A stretch of 43,764 nucleotides of DNA, taken from contig JAHLVW010000079.1 in the NCBI GenBank assembly GCA_019058275.1, forward strand, positions 1-43,764, written 5' to 3'. The notes under the pieces are model-generated. The model was given only the letters and a program-made list of their open reading frames with translations, was not told the DNA's origin and searched no databases. How positions within the stretch are numbered: position 1 is the stretch's first letter; every line of letters starts with the position of its first letter. This DNA comes from Candidatus Heimdallarchaeota archaeon (GTDB taxonomy: Archaea; Asgardarchaeota; Heimdallarchaeia; JABLTI01). Both the position numbers and the translations under genes were made by a program. Below, one piece after another: positions 1 to 7,353 of the stretch.

Positions 1-393
1 AAGTCACTTTTGAAACATAAGAGAGAAATATTTTTGAAAAAGTTATTTCTACTCTCTCTTTCATATCAAATTCGTTTTTTCAAAAAATAGTTTGAAAAAG
101 ATTATACTGAAGATTTTTGTGATAGAAAAGAACTATTCATCTCCATGTGCCGGATTACTATCGTTAAAAAAAACCCTTCGATCAGTTCCTCTTCTTCCTC
201 AGTTTCCTTATCCTCTTTTTTCTTTCCTCATGATTTAATCACCTAATTTTTTTCTCAATGAATATAATAACTAAGAAATGAGAATACCTTTTCCATTTTA
301 AGAAAGCTATTGAAATACAATATTTAATCATTACATATTAATTACCAAAATATTTTTTATTTCACACAATTTCTAATAAATCGGGTTATAAGT
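1..393. other. Intergenic region, no gene recognised
   Basis: No convincing coding frame is seen on either strand. A possible stem-loop lies at 19-60: AGAAATA (24-30) pairs with TATTTCT (44-50), and AAGAG (19-23) pairs with CTCTT (56-60) across a 5-nt bulge. It is followed by T-rich sequence near 74-80, so it may end transcription of a gene left of the window. The T/A-rich stretch around 345-362 (aatattttttatttc) could hold the TATA element of the JAMM gene that starts at 394. Confidence 0.3.
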
Positions 394-1227
394 GTGCCAA
401 AAGTTAACATAGAAATTTCTCCACTAACTTTTGCTAAAATCATTGATTGGAGTTCTTCAAATACAGAAAGAGAAATAGGTGGTTATCTTATCGGTTTGGT
501 TTCTGAGAATAAAGTAACTATCACTGATGCTATTTTTGCTACTGCACAATCAAATCCCACATTTGTATCTTTTGATAATATGATTCAATTTAAAATAATT
601 AAGGAATTAGAGAAGAAAGGTAGCAGTGAGACTATTCTTGGTTGGTTTCACACCCATCCAGGTATGGGTTGTTTTCTTTCTGGAACTGACATAGCTACTC
701 AGAAGGTTTATCAAGCGTTGCTTCCAGAAGCTGTTGCTATGGTTAATGATGGTAACCTTTTTGCTCAATCAAGAAATCAAAAAGATTTCAAAGCTCATTT
801 CTATCGTGTTGGTAAAGAAAATAAGTATAATGAAGTAAGTTTCGGTGTGATTACAGATCCTAATGAACTTCTTGATTTGCTAACTGATTTTGTACAAGCT
901 GAGGAGAGTGTAGAAAATATTGTTACAAGTACTGTTCAGCATATGTCAATGAATGTAAAGGATTTTATTGAAGTTATAGCTGAAGACAAATTGGTAGCCA
1001 AAAAGGCATTTGATAATGAATCTACATTGATTAAGAAAGCAATTGCTCAAACAAGGAAAGATATTGAATCTAAACATAACACTTTAGAAAAGCAATTGAA
1101 AGATGATTCATTAAAGCTAAAGAAGAATTCACGCATTTTTAGTTTAGTAACGATAATTTCGCTTGTATTTTCATTGTTAAGTTTGGCTGGTATAATTACA
1201 CTGATTATTCTGAACTACCTTCCTTAA
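394..1227 (+). CDS. Rpn11/Csn5-like JAMM metalloprotease with C-terminal membrane anchor
   Basis: Predicted zinc isopeptidase of the MPN+/JAMM family, the fold of the proteasomal deubiquitinase Rpn11 and the COP9 subunit Csn5. The zinc site is complete: Glu27 (REIGG), His86 and His88 (FHTHPG), Ser96 and Asp99, fitting H-x-H-x7-S-x2-D. The block GWFHTHPGMGCFLSGTDI is strikingly close to the eukaryotic Rpn11 form rather than to bacterial RadC or short archaeal JAMM proteins. Residues 1-140 form the MPN domain, 160-245 are helical and charged (possible coiled coil), and 249-273 form one hydrophobic transmembrane segment ending only four residues before the stop, so the enzyme is probably tail-anchored with its catalytic domain in the cytoplasm. 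It starts with GTG; no strong ribosome binding site is seen, so the transcript may be nearly leaderless. The substrate (ubiquitin-like conjugates) is inferred from the family; no ubiquitin or E1/E2 gene is in this window. Confidence 0.85.
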   Translation: MPKVNIEISPLTFAKIIDWSSSNTEREIGGYLIGLVSENKVTITDAIFATAQSNPTFVSFDNMIQFKIIKELEKKGSSETILGWFHTHPGMGCFLSGTDIATQKVYQALLPEAVAMVNDGNLFAQSRNQKDFKAHFYRVGKENKYNEVSFGVITDPNELLDLLTDFVQAEESVENIVTSTVQHMSMNVKDFIEVIAEDKLVAKKAFDNESTLIKKAIAQTRKDIESKHNTLEKQLKDDSLKLKKNSRIFSLVTIISLVFSLLSLAGIITLIILNYLP

Positions 1228-1244
1228 TTCATCAGTCTTTCATT

Positions 1245-2023
1245 CTAATCTTCCCAATAGATCATTAATTCATGTTCTTCTGGATCGGTATACCCTAATT
1301 TTAGAGCTAAACCTACTGAGGGTTTATTTGCTGCATCCCATCTAGGATCATAATCATTTTCTAAACTATATTCAATTAGATGAGCACACATCACTGTTGC
1401 TAATCCTTTTCTACGATGATCTGGATGAATTTCAACATCTAATTCAAAGGCATTTTCATAAAGAAGACCACCATTTGTTACATCTGCAATTATCTTACCA
1501 TCACTTATAGCACAATAGCCAAACCCATGTTTTTTGAAATATTCCAGTGAACCAACATAACGAATAATTTTCTTCTTTGTTTTTTCTTCAAACTTTTCAA
1601 TTATTTCATCATTGATTTTTACTATTTCATAACTATCAGGAATATTTCTTTTCAGCTTTCTGATATGTTCGATATCTAAATTAGTTGAAGAGAATTTAGT
1701 TCTTGGTTTTGATTTTAATTTATCTCCAAATTGCTCATTAACTAATGCTTTCCATTTATCATTTGGACAGATAAAACCTGATTTATTTGGTATTTTTGAT
1801 AGTAGTTTCTTAGCAGTTTCTCCTTCACCTAAACCACCAAAAACATTTATGTTGGTCTTTCTCCAAACATTAACATCGCATTTTTAGGATTATTTAAATC
1901 ATCAACAAATACTTTTCCTAAATCACTTACAAGCAATCCCAAAGCAATTGCTTCCAAATACTTATGTTCCTTGAATAAGGGGAGAAGTTCATCTCTTTTA
2001 TCCTGTGGATATTCGTATATCAT
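1245..2023 (-). pseudogene. GNAT-family acetyltransferase broken by a frameshift
   Basis: Read from ATG at 2023, a frame runs 58 codons (beginning MIYEYPQDKRDELLPLF) to a TAA at 1849-1847. The next frame continues from about 1866 to a TAG at 1247-1245 without a start codon of its own near its beginning. The second part contains NVFGG, VEIHPDHRRKGLAT (acetyl-CoA binding loop of GNAT enzymes) and a C-terminal ALKLGYTDPEEHE motif, as in the GNAT_acetyltran group of about 260 residues. Joining the frames gives a full-length protein of about 259 residues, so one base was probably lost or gained between about 1852 and 1866 (in a GGAGAAAGACC context). It may be a recent pseudogene or a sequencing error. 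The substrate is unknown. The gene is convergent with the JAMM gene. Confidence 0.75.
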
Positions 2024-2172
2024 CTTGAAAATAACTCCATTTATTAAGAAATAAAAATAATAAAAGTAAATTATGATTACTCTGTGATAATAATAGAAAA
2101 AATTACCTCTTAATTGCTTAAAAGGAAAGCTATTTGAAGGATTTCTGATGAAAGATATTTGAGGTAAGTGCT

Positions 2173-2901
2173 TTGGGGCAAAGTAAGAAGAATATCAAAG
2201 AATTGATTGAAGAACTTGAAGATTGGGATGTAGCCACTCGAGAGGAAGCAGCAAAAACCCTTGGTGATACAGGTGAGGAGAAAGCAATTGATGCTTTGCT
2301 AAAAGCTCTTTTGAAAGATCAATCTGAAGATGTACGAGCTGCTTCTGCACGTTCTTTAGGTAAATTTTATGAAAACAAAAAAATTGCGAAAGAACTAGGC
2401 GTTCTTTTTGAAGAAGAAATTTCTCCAATAGTTAGGATTGCTATAGCTTATTCAATTGGTAATTTAGAAAATATCTCAGCTGCAAAACTTATGATCCCAA
2501 TTTTAGAGCGAGAAGAATCAATTTGGGTTAGAGAAGCCATTATCGAAGCATTTGGTAAAATGAAATCCAAGGAATTTACCCAGTATATTTTGAAACACCT
2601 AAAGGAAGATCCGTCTCAAGAAGTTCGAGTTCAAGCTGCTACATCTTTGCTTACAAATACAGATCCAACAATTTTAAATAATCTGTTATTAATTTTTCAA
2701 AGCGAAACTTCTGATGAAGTTAAAAGTCGTATAACAGAAGTGATTTCAACAATTCCTGATTTGAAATCTGTTGAAATATTAACTGCTGCACTTGAAGATG
2801 ATGAATTTAAATTAACACGAGCTACAGCTTCTGAAGCCTTATTTAGAATTGCCAAAAAACTAGGTTTCAAAGATGAAAATGATATGATTGATTCTACCTG
2901 A
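2173..2901 (+). CDS. HEAT-like repeat protein (PBS-lyase type)
   Basis: A 242-residue protein made almost wholly of HEAT-like repeats of about 31 residues: helix pairs with recurrent patterns such as TREEAAKTLGDTG, VRAASARSLGKF, VRIAIAYSIGNL, VREAIIEAFGKM and VRVQAATSLL. This is the PBS lyase/EZ-HEAT repeat family, an alpha-solenoid scaffold for protein-protein contacts; no catalytic residues are implied. It starts with TTG at 2173; a GAGGT Shine-Dalgarno sequence at 2161-2165 lies 7 nt upstream and supports this start. No signal peptide or membrane segment. It is followed by the isomerase gene and, beyond it, by another protein of the same type, so the two solenoids may share partners. The partner is unknown. 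Confidence 0.85.
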   Translation: MGQSKKNIKELIEELEDWDVATREEAAKTLGDTGEEKAIDALLKALLKDQSEDVRAASARSLGKFYENKKIAKELGVLFEEEISPIVRIAIAYSIGNLENISAAKLMIPILEREESIWVREAIIEAFGKMKSKEFTQYILKHLKEDPSQEVRVQAATSLLTNTDPTILNNLLLIFQSETSDEVKSRITEVISTIPDLKSVEILTAALEDDEFKLTRATASEALFRIAKKLGFKDENDMIDST

Positions 2902-3026
2902 GAATATGATTTCATTTGATAGTAGAAAAGTTTCTGATTCTTACAATTAAATTATAGGATAATAATTTAAAAATCATTAAAGAGTAATTCAGCTTACATT
3001 ACAAGTATTATCTTGGTGCCTTGTAT

Positions 3027-4169
3027 ATGAATAATAGTGGGTCTACTGTTGGTGATTCTAAAGTGAAAGAGGAAAAACCTTCCAAAACAACTACAAATAG
3101 AAAAATTGACCATCTCGAAATTTGTTGTGATGATAACTATGATGTTGAAATGTCTAAAAGTACTGGATTTGAAGACATTCTATTCGTTCATAAAGCTGCT
3201 CCAGAAATAAATTTCGATGAAATAACATTAGATACTCAGTTCTTGAAACACAAATTTAACTTTCCAATTTTCATTTCACCAATAACTGGTGGTGCAAAAG
3301 AGGGAAAGAAAATCAATAAAATGCTTGGAAAAATAGCAGAAGAATACTCAATTGGAATTGGGGTCGGCAGTCAACGAGCAGCTCTAGAAGATAGCTCTCT
3401 AGAAAGTACTTTCAAGGTTGTCCGAGAGAACGCCCCAACGGCTTTTGTAGCAGCAAACCTTGGTGCAATTCAACTCAATAATGATTATGGTTTAGAAGAA
3501 GTAAACAATGCTATAGAGATGATTTCTGCAAACGCTCTTGTTCTTCACCTAAATCCATTGCAAGAAATTATCCAACCAGAGGGAGAAACAAATTTCCGCA
3601 ACTTGATTCCTAAAATTGCTAAAATGAGCAAAGAACTCAAACAACCCGTAATAGTAAAGGAAATCGGTTCAGGAATTGCTCTTGAAGAAGCAAATAAGCT
3701 AGTAAGAGCTAATGTTGCAGCTATTGACATCGCCGGAGCAGGGGGGACAAGTTGGTCAAAGGTTGAAGCCATACGTGCAAATCAACAAGGTTATGATGTG
3801 AATAGTCGAGTAGGAGAGTTATTTGGTAATTGGGGAATACCTACTGCTTACAGTACATTAGAAGTTAGTCTACTGAAAGATAAAATCGAAATCATTTCAT
3901 CTGGTGGAATACGTAACGGTTTGCAAGCTGCAAAAGCATTAGCAATTGGAGCAAAGTTAGTAGGCATAGCTCTACCAATAGTTCGATTAAGCTATACCTC
4001 AACAGAAAAACAATTAGTTAATTACATAGAACAGTTTATACAAGAATTGAAAACAACAATGTTTCTAGTCGGAGCTAAAAATCTAGATGAATTAAAACAG
4101 GTGCCTTTAGCTTTTGTTGGTAAAATTGCTCAATGGTTAACAGCAAGAGGTTTCAATTTACAAGAATAA
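3027..4169 (+). CDS. fni: Isopentenyl-diphosphate delta-isomerase, type 2 (FMN-dependent)
   Basis: Interconverts isopentenyl and dimethylallyl diphosphate using reduced FMN, supplying the allylic primer for archaeal isoprenoid lipids. Recognised by RKIDHLEIC near the N-terminus, SPITGGAKEG, GIGVGSQR, AANLGAIQL, LHLNPLQE, PVIVKEIGSGI, DIAGAGGTSW and the phosphate-binding SSGGIRNG, in the order of the type 2 family. The frame could open at TTG 3021, but ATG 3027 is better spaced from the GGTG at 3015-3018; either way a roughly 30-residue polar N-terminal extension (rich in Ser, Lys and Thr) precedes the family core, making the protein slightly longer than usual. Only 16 nt separate it from the downstream HEAT gene, implying co-transcription. 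Confidence 0.95.
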   Translation: MNNSGSTVGDSKVKEEKPSKTTTNRKIDHLEICCDDNYDVEMSKSTGFEDILFVHKAAPEINFDEITLDTQFLKHKFNFPIFISPITGGAKEGKKINKMLGKIAEEYSIGIGVGSQRAALEDSSLESTFKVVRENAPTAFVAANLGAIQLNNDYGLEEVNNAIEMISANALVLHLNPLQEIIQPEGETNFRNLIPKIAKMSKELKQPVIVKEIGSGIALEEANKLVRANVAAIDIAGAGGTSWSKVEAIRANQQGYDVNSRVGELFGNWGIPTAYSTLEVSLLKDKIEIISSGGIRNGLQAAKALAIGAKLVGIALPIVRLSYTSTEKQLVNYIEQFIQELKTTMFLVGAKNLDELKQVPLAFVGKIAQWLTARGFNLQE

Positions 4170-4185
4170 AATATTCGAGGTTAAA

Positions 4186-5016
4186 ATGATGAGTATATTT
4201 CCAGAGGATGACTCTCCAATAAAAGAAGATTTGGAACCACTAATTCAGACACTCGAAAATGATCCAGATTGGAATAAGCGTTTTGGATCTGCTAGTAAAT
4301 TATTTAGATTAGGGAGAGAGAAAGCAGTAGATCCTTTGATAAAAGCATTGCAGAATGACAAACATAAAGAAATACGAAGATTTGCAGCAAATCTTCTTGG
4401 AAGGTTGGGTGATCCAAGAGCAACTTGGGCACTTATTGCTACATTAAGACAAGCATTAATTGAAAAAGATGCTACCATAACACACCAAGCAAGTAAATCA
4501 CTATTGCTTATTGGTGGAAGCGATTTACCTTCGATTTTAGCAAGTACGATTGATGATCATGAAGAATTTTTTGAAATGAGAGCTAAAGCAATTGAACTAC
4601 TAGGTAAAATTGGTGATTCAAAAAGTGTTGAATATCTCATAAAAGCGATTAATAATCCTGATACAGATGGAAAACTACGTGGAAGAGCAATAAAAGAGCT
4701 AGTTAATACCGGGCATCTTGCAGGTTTACAATTGATTCTTGATTTACTTGAAATATCTTCAAACAAAGCTTTTCAGAAGATTGTAGTTAGTTCACTAAGA
4801 AAAACACCATTCAAAAACAGAACAATAATTTTTCGAATTGGAGACTCACTATTAAAAATCTTGGAGCATGAAGAAAGTAAAAGAAAGGATAAAGATGAAG
4901 AACTCTCTAAACTAGTTGCAAATGCTTTAAAGCAATTTTCAGACAACATCAATCTTGAATTTAAAGCATTTCTTGATGAGATAATTGTTATTCGTAAGAA
5001 ACAAAAAGGAAAATAG
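4186..5016 (+). CDS. HEAT-like repeat protein, second copy
   Basis: A 276-residue alpha-solenoid of PBS-lyase/HEAT-like repeats, visible as DWNKRFGSASKLFRLG, VDPLIKALQNDKHKEIRRFAANLLGRLGD, ATWALIATLR, MRAKAIELLGKIGD and LRGRAIKELVNTG. The C-terminal third (about 200-276) is more charged and has weaker repeats. The ATG has GAGGTTAAA just upstream (SD about 8 nt away), and the gene follows idi-2 by 16 nt, so the two probably form one transcript. Its repeats resemble those of the 2173-2901 protein but the two are not close copies. Likely a protein-interaction scaffold; whether it binds the isomerase is unknown. Confidence 0.85.
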   Translation: MMSIFPEDDSPIKEDLEPLIQTLENDPDWNKRFGSASKLFRLGREKAVDPLIKALQNDKHKEIRRFAANLLGRLGDPRATWALIATLRQALIEKDATITHQASKSLLLIGGSDLPSILASTIDDHEEFFEMRAKAIELLGKIGDSKSVEYLIKAINNPDTDGKLRGRAIKELVNTGHLAGLQLILDLLEISSNKAFQKIVVSSLRKTPFKNRTIIFRIGDSLLKILEHEESKRKDKDEELSKLVANALKQFSDNINLEFKAFLDEIIVIRKKQKGK

Positions 5017-5033
5017 TCCTCCTTAAGGAAAAA

Positions 5034-5042
5034 TTTAAAATA
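5034..5042 (+). promoter_or_regulatory. Likely TATA element of the rpl7ae operon
   Basis: TTTAAAATA lies about 110 nt before the rpl7ae ATG. With the usual archaeal spacing of about 25 nt, transcription would start near 5062-5068, leaving a leader of about 85 nt that contains the whole structured element at 5075-5135. Assigned by motif and spacing only. Confidence 0.4.
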
Positions 5043-5074
5043 CTGTTCTTATTTTTGCGAAGATAAGGTATTTA

Positions 5075-5135
5075 CCTCAAGCGATGACCAGCCAATTAAA
5101 TTATCAATGTTGATTGGCGATGAGGAAGCTCGAGG
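5075..5135 (+). promoter_or_regulatory. Structured rpl7ae leader, K-turn-like, covering the ribosome binding site
   Basis: Inner stem GCCAATTAA (5091-5099) pairs with TTGATTGGC (5110-5118, one G-U). Outer stem CCTC-A-AGC (5075-5082) pairs with GCT-C-GAGG (5128-5135) around one mismatch. Between the stems each strand carries GATGA (5083-5087 and 5119-5123), like the GATGA core of box C, and CC (5088-5089) can pair with GG (5124-5125). This allows a K-turn with a 3-nt GAT bulge and G5086-A5127 stacked pair; the second pair would be A-A instead of the consensus A-G. The outer stem uses the GAGG of the Shine-Dalgarno sequence GAGGAGG (5132-5138), so binding could block translation. L7Ae is a K-turn binder and archaeal L7Ae autoregulation through its own leader has been reported, which makes this role plausible. 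Confidence 0.5.
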
Positions 5136-5149
5136 AGGAATAATAACAA

Positions 5150-5521
5150 ATGAGCAAACCATTTTACGTTAATGTAGATGTACCAGCAGAATTGAAACTA
5201 GAAGCCTTAAAGGTTCTTGAGAAAGCCAGAGACACTGGCAAAACCAAAAAAGGTACAAATGAAACAACAAAAGCAATTGAAAGAAACACAGCTAAGCTTG
5301 TTCTTATTGCTGATGATGTTCAGCCTCAAGAAATTGTAATGCATTTACCACTTCTCTGTGAAGAGAAGAATATCCCTTACATTGTTTGTGGATCAAGAAA
5401 AGATCTTGGTAAAGCAATAGGTTTAGATCGTCCTTCTGCAAGTGCAGGTATCACTAATCCAGGCAATGCAAAGGATGCTTTAGATGCCCTTGTGAAGAAA
5501 CTTGCAGCATTGAAGAAATAA
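5150..5521 (+). CDS. rpl7ae: Ribosomal protein L7Ae / K-turn-binding protein
   Basis: A 123-residue protein of the usual archaeal L7Ae length. It binds K-turn RNA in the large ribosomal subunit and, in archaea, in box C/D and H/ACA sRNPs and often RNase P. Diagnostic blocks are the RNA-binding [12 protein letters not shown] (about residues 37-48), [24 protein letters not shown] and the C-terminal GRPSA-like loop read here as [10 protein letters not shown] strong GAGGAGG lies 11 nt before ATG 5150. First gene of the conserved archaeal order L7Ae-S28e-L24e, with gaps of about 26 nt to each next gene. Its leader is structured (5075-5135) and likely mediates feedback control. Confidence 0.97.
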   Translation: MSKPFYVNVDVPAELKLEALKVLEKARDTGKTKKGTNETTKAIERNTAKLVLIADDVQPQEIVMHLPLLCEEKNIPYIVCGSRKDLGKAIGLDRPSASAGITNPGNAKDALDALVKKLAALKK

Positions 5522-5547
5522 TTATCACTAAATAAGAAGGTTAAGAA

Positions 5548-5796
5548 ATGAGCAGAAGAGCACCTAGAGATTCGGGTAGTGAATCTAAAGACAGATCCTA
5601 TCCCGCTGAAATTGTTCAAGTCGTAGCTCGTACAGGAGTAACCGGTGAAGTTCTTCAGTGCAAAGTACGCGTTTTAGAAGGACCAGACAGAATGAGAATT
5701 ATCACTCGTAATGTTAAAGGGCCCATTAGAGTTGGCGATATTTTAATCCTTCGTGAAACTGAGCGAGAAGCTCGACGAATGAGAGGAAGAAGATAA
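5548..5796 (+). CDS. rps28e: Ribosomal protein S28e
   Basis: An 82-residue small-subunit protein found only in archaea and eukaryotes, with the OB-like fold that sits near the mRNA exit and decoding side. Blocks [45 protein letters not shown] and the C-terminal [15 protein letters not shown] are typical. The first 18 residues are a Ser/Arg/Asp-rich extension. AAGAAGGTTAAG upstream of the ATG provides the binding site. Middle gene of the L7Ae-S28e-L24e operon. Confidence 0.97.
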   Translation: MSRRAPRDSGSESKDRSYPAEIVQVVARTGVTGEVLQCKVRVLEGPDRMRIITRNVKGPIRVGDILILRETEREARRMRGRR

Positions 5797-5822
5797 CTTA
5801 ACAAGTACAAGGAGAAATTGAA

Positions 5823-6044
5823 ATGAAAGAACAAACTTGTGCTTTTTGTGCATCCCTTATAGAACCAGGAACTGGTACCATGTTTGTAAAAAATGATGGA
5901 TCTATTTTGTGGTTCTGTTCTCGTAAGTGTCGAGTTTCAATGATGGATTTCAAGAGAAACCCAAGAAAACTCAAATGGACCGAGCGATACGAACAAAAGA
6001 TTCTTACTGGTGGACGATCCAGGAGAAGAAGAAGAAGAAGCTAA
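5823..6044 (+). CDS. rpl24e: Ribosomal protein L24e
   Basis: A 73-residue zinc-ribbon large-subunit protein: Cys6 and Cys9 (CAFC) with Cys32 and Cys36 (CSRKC) form the zinc site, followed by RNPRKLKWTERY. The tail ends in an arginine-rich run for rRNA contact. AAGGAGAAATTG gives a good ribosome binding site 26 nt after rps28e. In many archaea nucleoside diphosphate kinase follows this trio; here it does not. Beyond the stop the sequence becomes very T-rich (6055-6115, several runs of 4-6 T), which suits archaeal transcription termination. Confidence 0.96.
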   Translation: MKEQTCAFCASLIEPGTGTMFVKNDGSILWFCSRKCRVSMMDFKRNPRKLKWTERYEQKILTGGRSRRRRRRS

Positions 6045-6138
6045 TAACCTTAGAGTTTTTAGTTTCATTTCTTTTATTTTTTATCTATTTTTTAATTTCC
6101 AACTTATTTTTGTTAAAAACAACAAATTATTATTAAAG

Positions 6139-6155
6139 AACACTCATAGAGTGTT
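6139..6155. repeat. Short perfect inverted repeat, possible operator
   Basis: AACACTC (6139-6145), ATA, GAGTGTT (6149-6155): 7-bp arms around 3 nt, about 52 nt before the start of the 6208 gene. It could be an operator or a small hairpin at the end of the ribosomal operon; no T-run follows directly, which argues somewhat against a terminator. Confidence 0.35.
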
Positions 6156-6207
6156 AAATAATAAGAAAGAATTTCTGTTATAAGATAAGTAAAGGTGTTT
6201 AGAGATT

Positions 6208-6831
6208 ATGAAGTATCAAGCTGATTTGGATAAAGCACAAAAACTAGAAGCAGAAGGTAAAAATGTTGAAGCAGCCAAAATATATGAGGAAATAGGTACC
6301 AAATGCTTGCGTGAGGAAGGAGAAGAAAGAAAAACGGCACCAAAAATTATTGCTAAAAGTATTGCAAGATATTTACTAGCTGAGAAGTTAATGAACGCTC
6401 AAGATCTTGCATTCCAAGTTATTTTTATGAAGGATGAAGATCCGTTCCTATCTCTACAAATTGAAGCAGCAATTTCTGCAAAAACGAATTTAGTTAGAGC
6501 ATTTTTTGTTGATAAACTTCCTGATGAATTGACAGATGATTATGAGGTTTTTCAAAGAATTCCTCAAAACAGAAAAGTATTGAAAATAGACAATGAAGTA
6601 ACTATTAAGAAAATGTGGGAATATACTGTCTTCAGTGAATATAAGAAAAAATATGACCTTATCGAGCAAAAGTTTCCAAGCGCAAAAGAAATGATTAATT
6701 TCATTCTTTCAACTATGACAGGAATAACAATTATAGGCGCAGAAACCGCAAGTGGAAAGAAGATTTTTGTTCAAATTGCTGTTACTTTTAATCAAGACTC
6801 AATAGAAGTTATTGGAATGAATACAAGTTAA
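6208..6831 (+). CDS. Hypothetical helical protein
   Basis: A 207-residue soluble protein I do not recognise. The first 100 residues look helical and TPR/SNAP-like (KAQKLEAEGKNVEAAKIYEEIGTKC resembles a TPR helix pair, then ARYLLAEKLMNAQDLAFQ). The C-terminal part (about 150-207) is predicted alpha/beta, with MTGITIIGAETASGKKIFVQIAVTF suggesting paired strands. No signal peptide, membrane segment or catalytic motif. AAAGGTG lies about 11 nt before ATG 6208. It is a single gene between the ribosomal operon and the oppositely oriented SRP RNA gene. An adaptor-type role would fit a TPR-like protein but is speculation. Confidence 0.7.
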   Translation: MKYQADLDKAQKLEAEGKNVEAAKIYEEIGTKCLREEGEERKTAPKIIAKSIARYLLAEKLMNAQDLAFQVIFMKDEDPFLSLQIEAAISAKTNLVRAFFVDKLPDELTDDYEVFQRIPQNRKVLKIDNEVTIKKMWEYTVFSEYKKKYDLIEQKFPSAKEMINFILSTMTGITIIGAETASGKKIFVQIAVTFNQDSIEVIGMNTS

Positions 6832-6865
6832 CTGTATTTATTCTCTTTTTTAATGTAAAAATAAG

Positions 6866-7174
6866 TGGCAAGTCCCCAAGCTCGTTGACTAAACTAAAGC
6901 CCCGCTACCAGCAGTTACCTCCACGCCGCACCCCCAGAGGCATGCTTAACGAGACGGACGGACGCTCACTTCCGTGCCTAACCGATTTGATCTCTACACT
7001 TTCTTACCCTGCCCTCCGGCGAGGGTTTCCATGATTAAACATCTTCTAGGACGTCGTTTCGACGGCTTCCATTGGGCGCTTGAATTAATCTCATCACCTC
7101 AAATGGGTCTTTGACCGGCTATAGAGCATTTACCGTTACAGAGTAGCCCTAGCACCCCGCCTAGACTTGCCAAG
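6866..7174 (-). ncRNA. ffs: Signal recognition particle RNA (7S RNA)
   Basis: A GC-rich island of about 310 nt on the minus strand, the usual archaeal SRP RNA size. The 5' end GGCAAGTC (7171-7164) pairs exactly with the 3' GACTTGCC (6874-6867), forming the closed helix 1 typical of archaea. The Alu domain follows the 5' end: GGCGGGGTGCTAGGGC, then the conserved TGTAA turn (CTCTGTAACGG). The S domain has the helix 8 signature GTTAGGCACGGAAGTGAGC with the GGAA tetraloop and flanking AGG/GAGC. A CCCTC-GCCG-GAGGG hairpin is the candidate helix 6. The RNA binds SRP54 and SRP19 and directs membrane-protein targeting. Ends are placed to within a few nt by the pairing. Confidence 0.9.
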
Positions 7175-7193
7175 TTTTTTGTGAACGTTTAGC

Positions 7194-7202
7194 TTTAAAA
7201 AT
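7194..7202 (-). promoter_or_regulatory. Likely TATA element of the SRP RNA gene
   Basis: On the minus strand TTTTTAAAG lies about 24 nt upstream of the predicted SRP RNA 5' end near 7174, the normal archaeal TATA spacing. After the RNA's 3' end the minus strand reads TTATTTTTACATT, a T-rich stretch suited to termination. Confidence 0.45.
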
Positions 7203-7353
7203 CATTCCGTTTGCAAGGATTTTTTAAATAAAGACTCATGGGAGATTCTTCCTAGATATTTACACGATAAGTTTTAAACCATCGATTTAATTAACAAGAA
7301 TATATTCATTGTTATTGGCATAAGTTCAAACAGAGTTTTCCTTCATTTGCTAA

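Noticed and set aside
120..240. Acidic, Glu-rich open stretch on the minus strand near 130-230
   Set aside because: Low-complexity coding look only; no start of suitable length and no binding site, so not called as a gene.
6860..7180. GC-rich island as RNase P RNA or a ribosomal RNA fragment
   Set aside because: The closing helix, TGTAA turn and GGAA helix 8 loop fit SRP RNA; no RNase P cores (such as the conserved AGAGGAAAGTCC-type CR-I) were seen.
7260..7353. Possible further aconitase coding upstream of the remnant
   Set aside because: The open stretch from about 7279 (IDLINKNIFIVIGIS) is in another frame and does not align convincingly with aconitase; the remnant is limited to 7354-7554.
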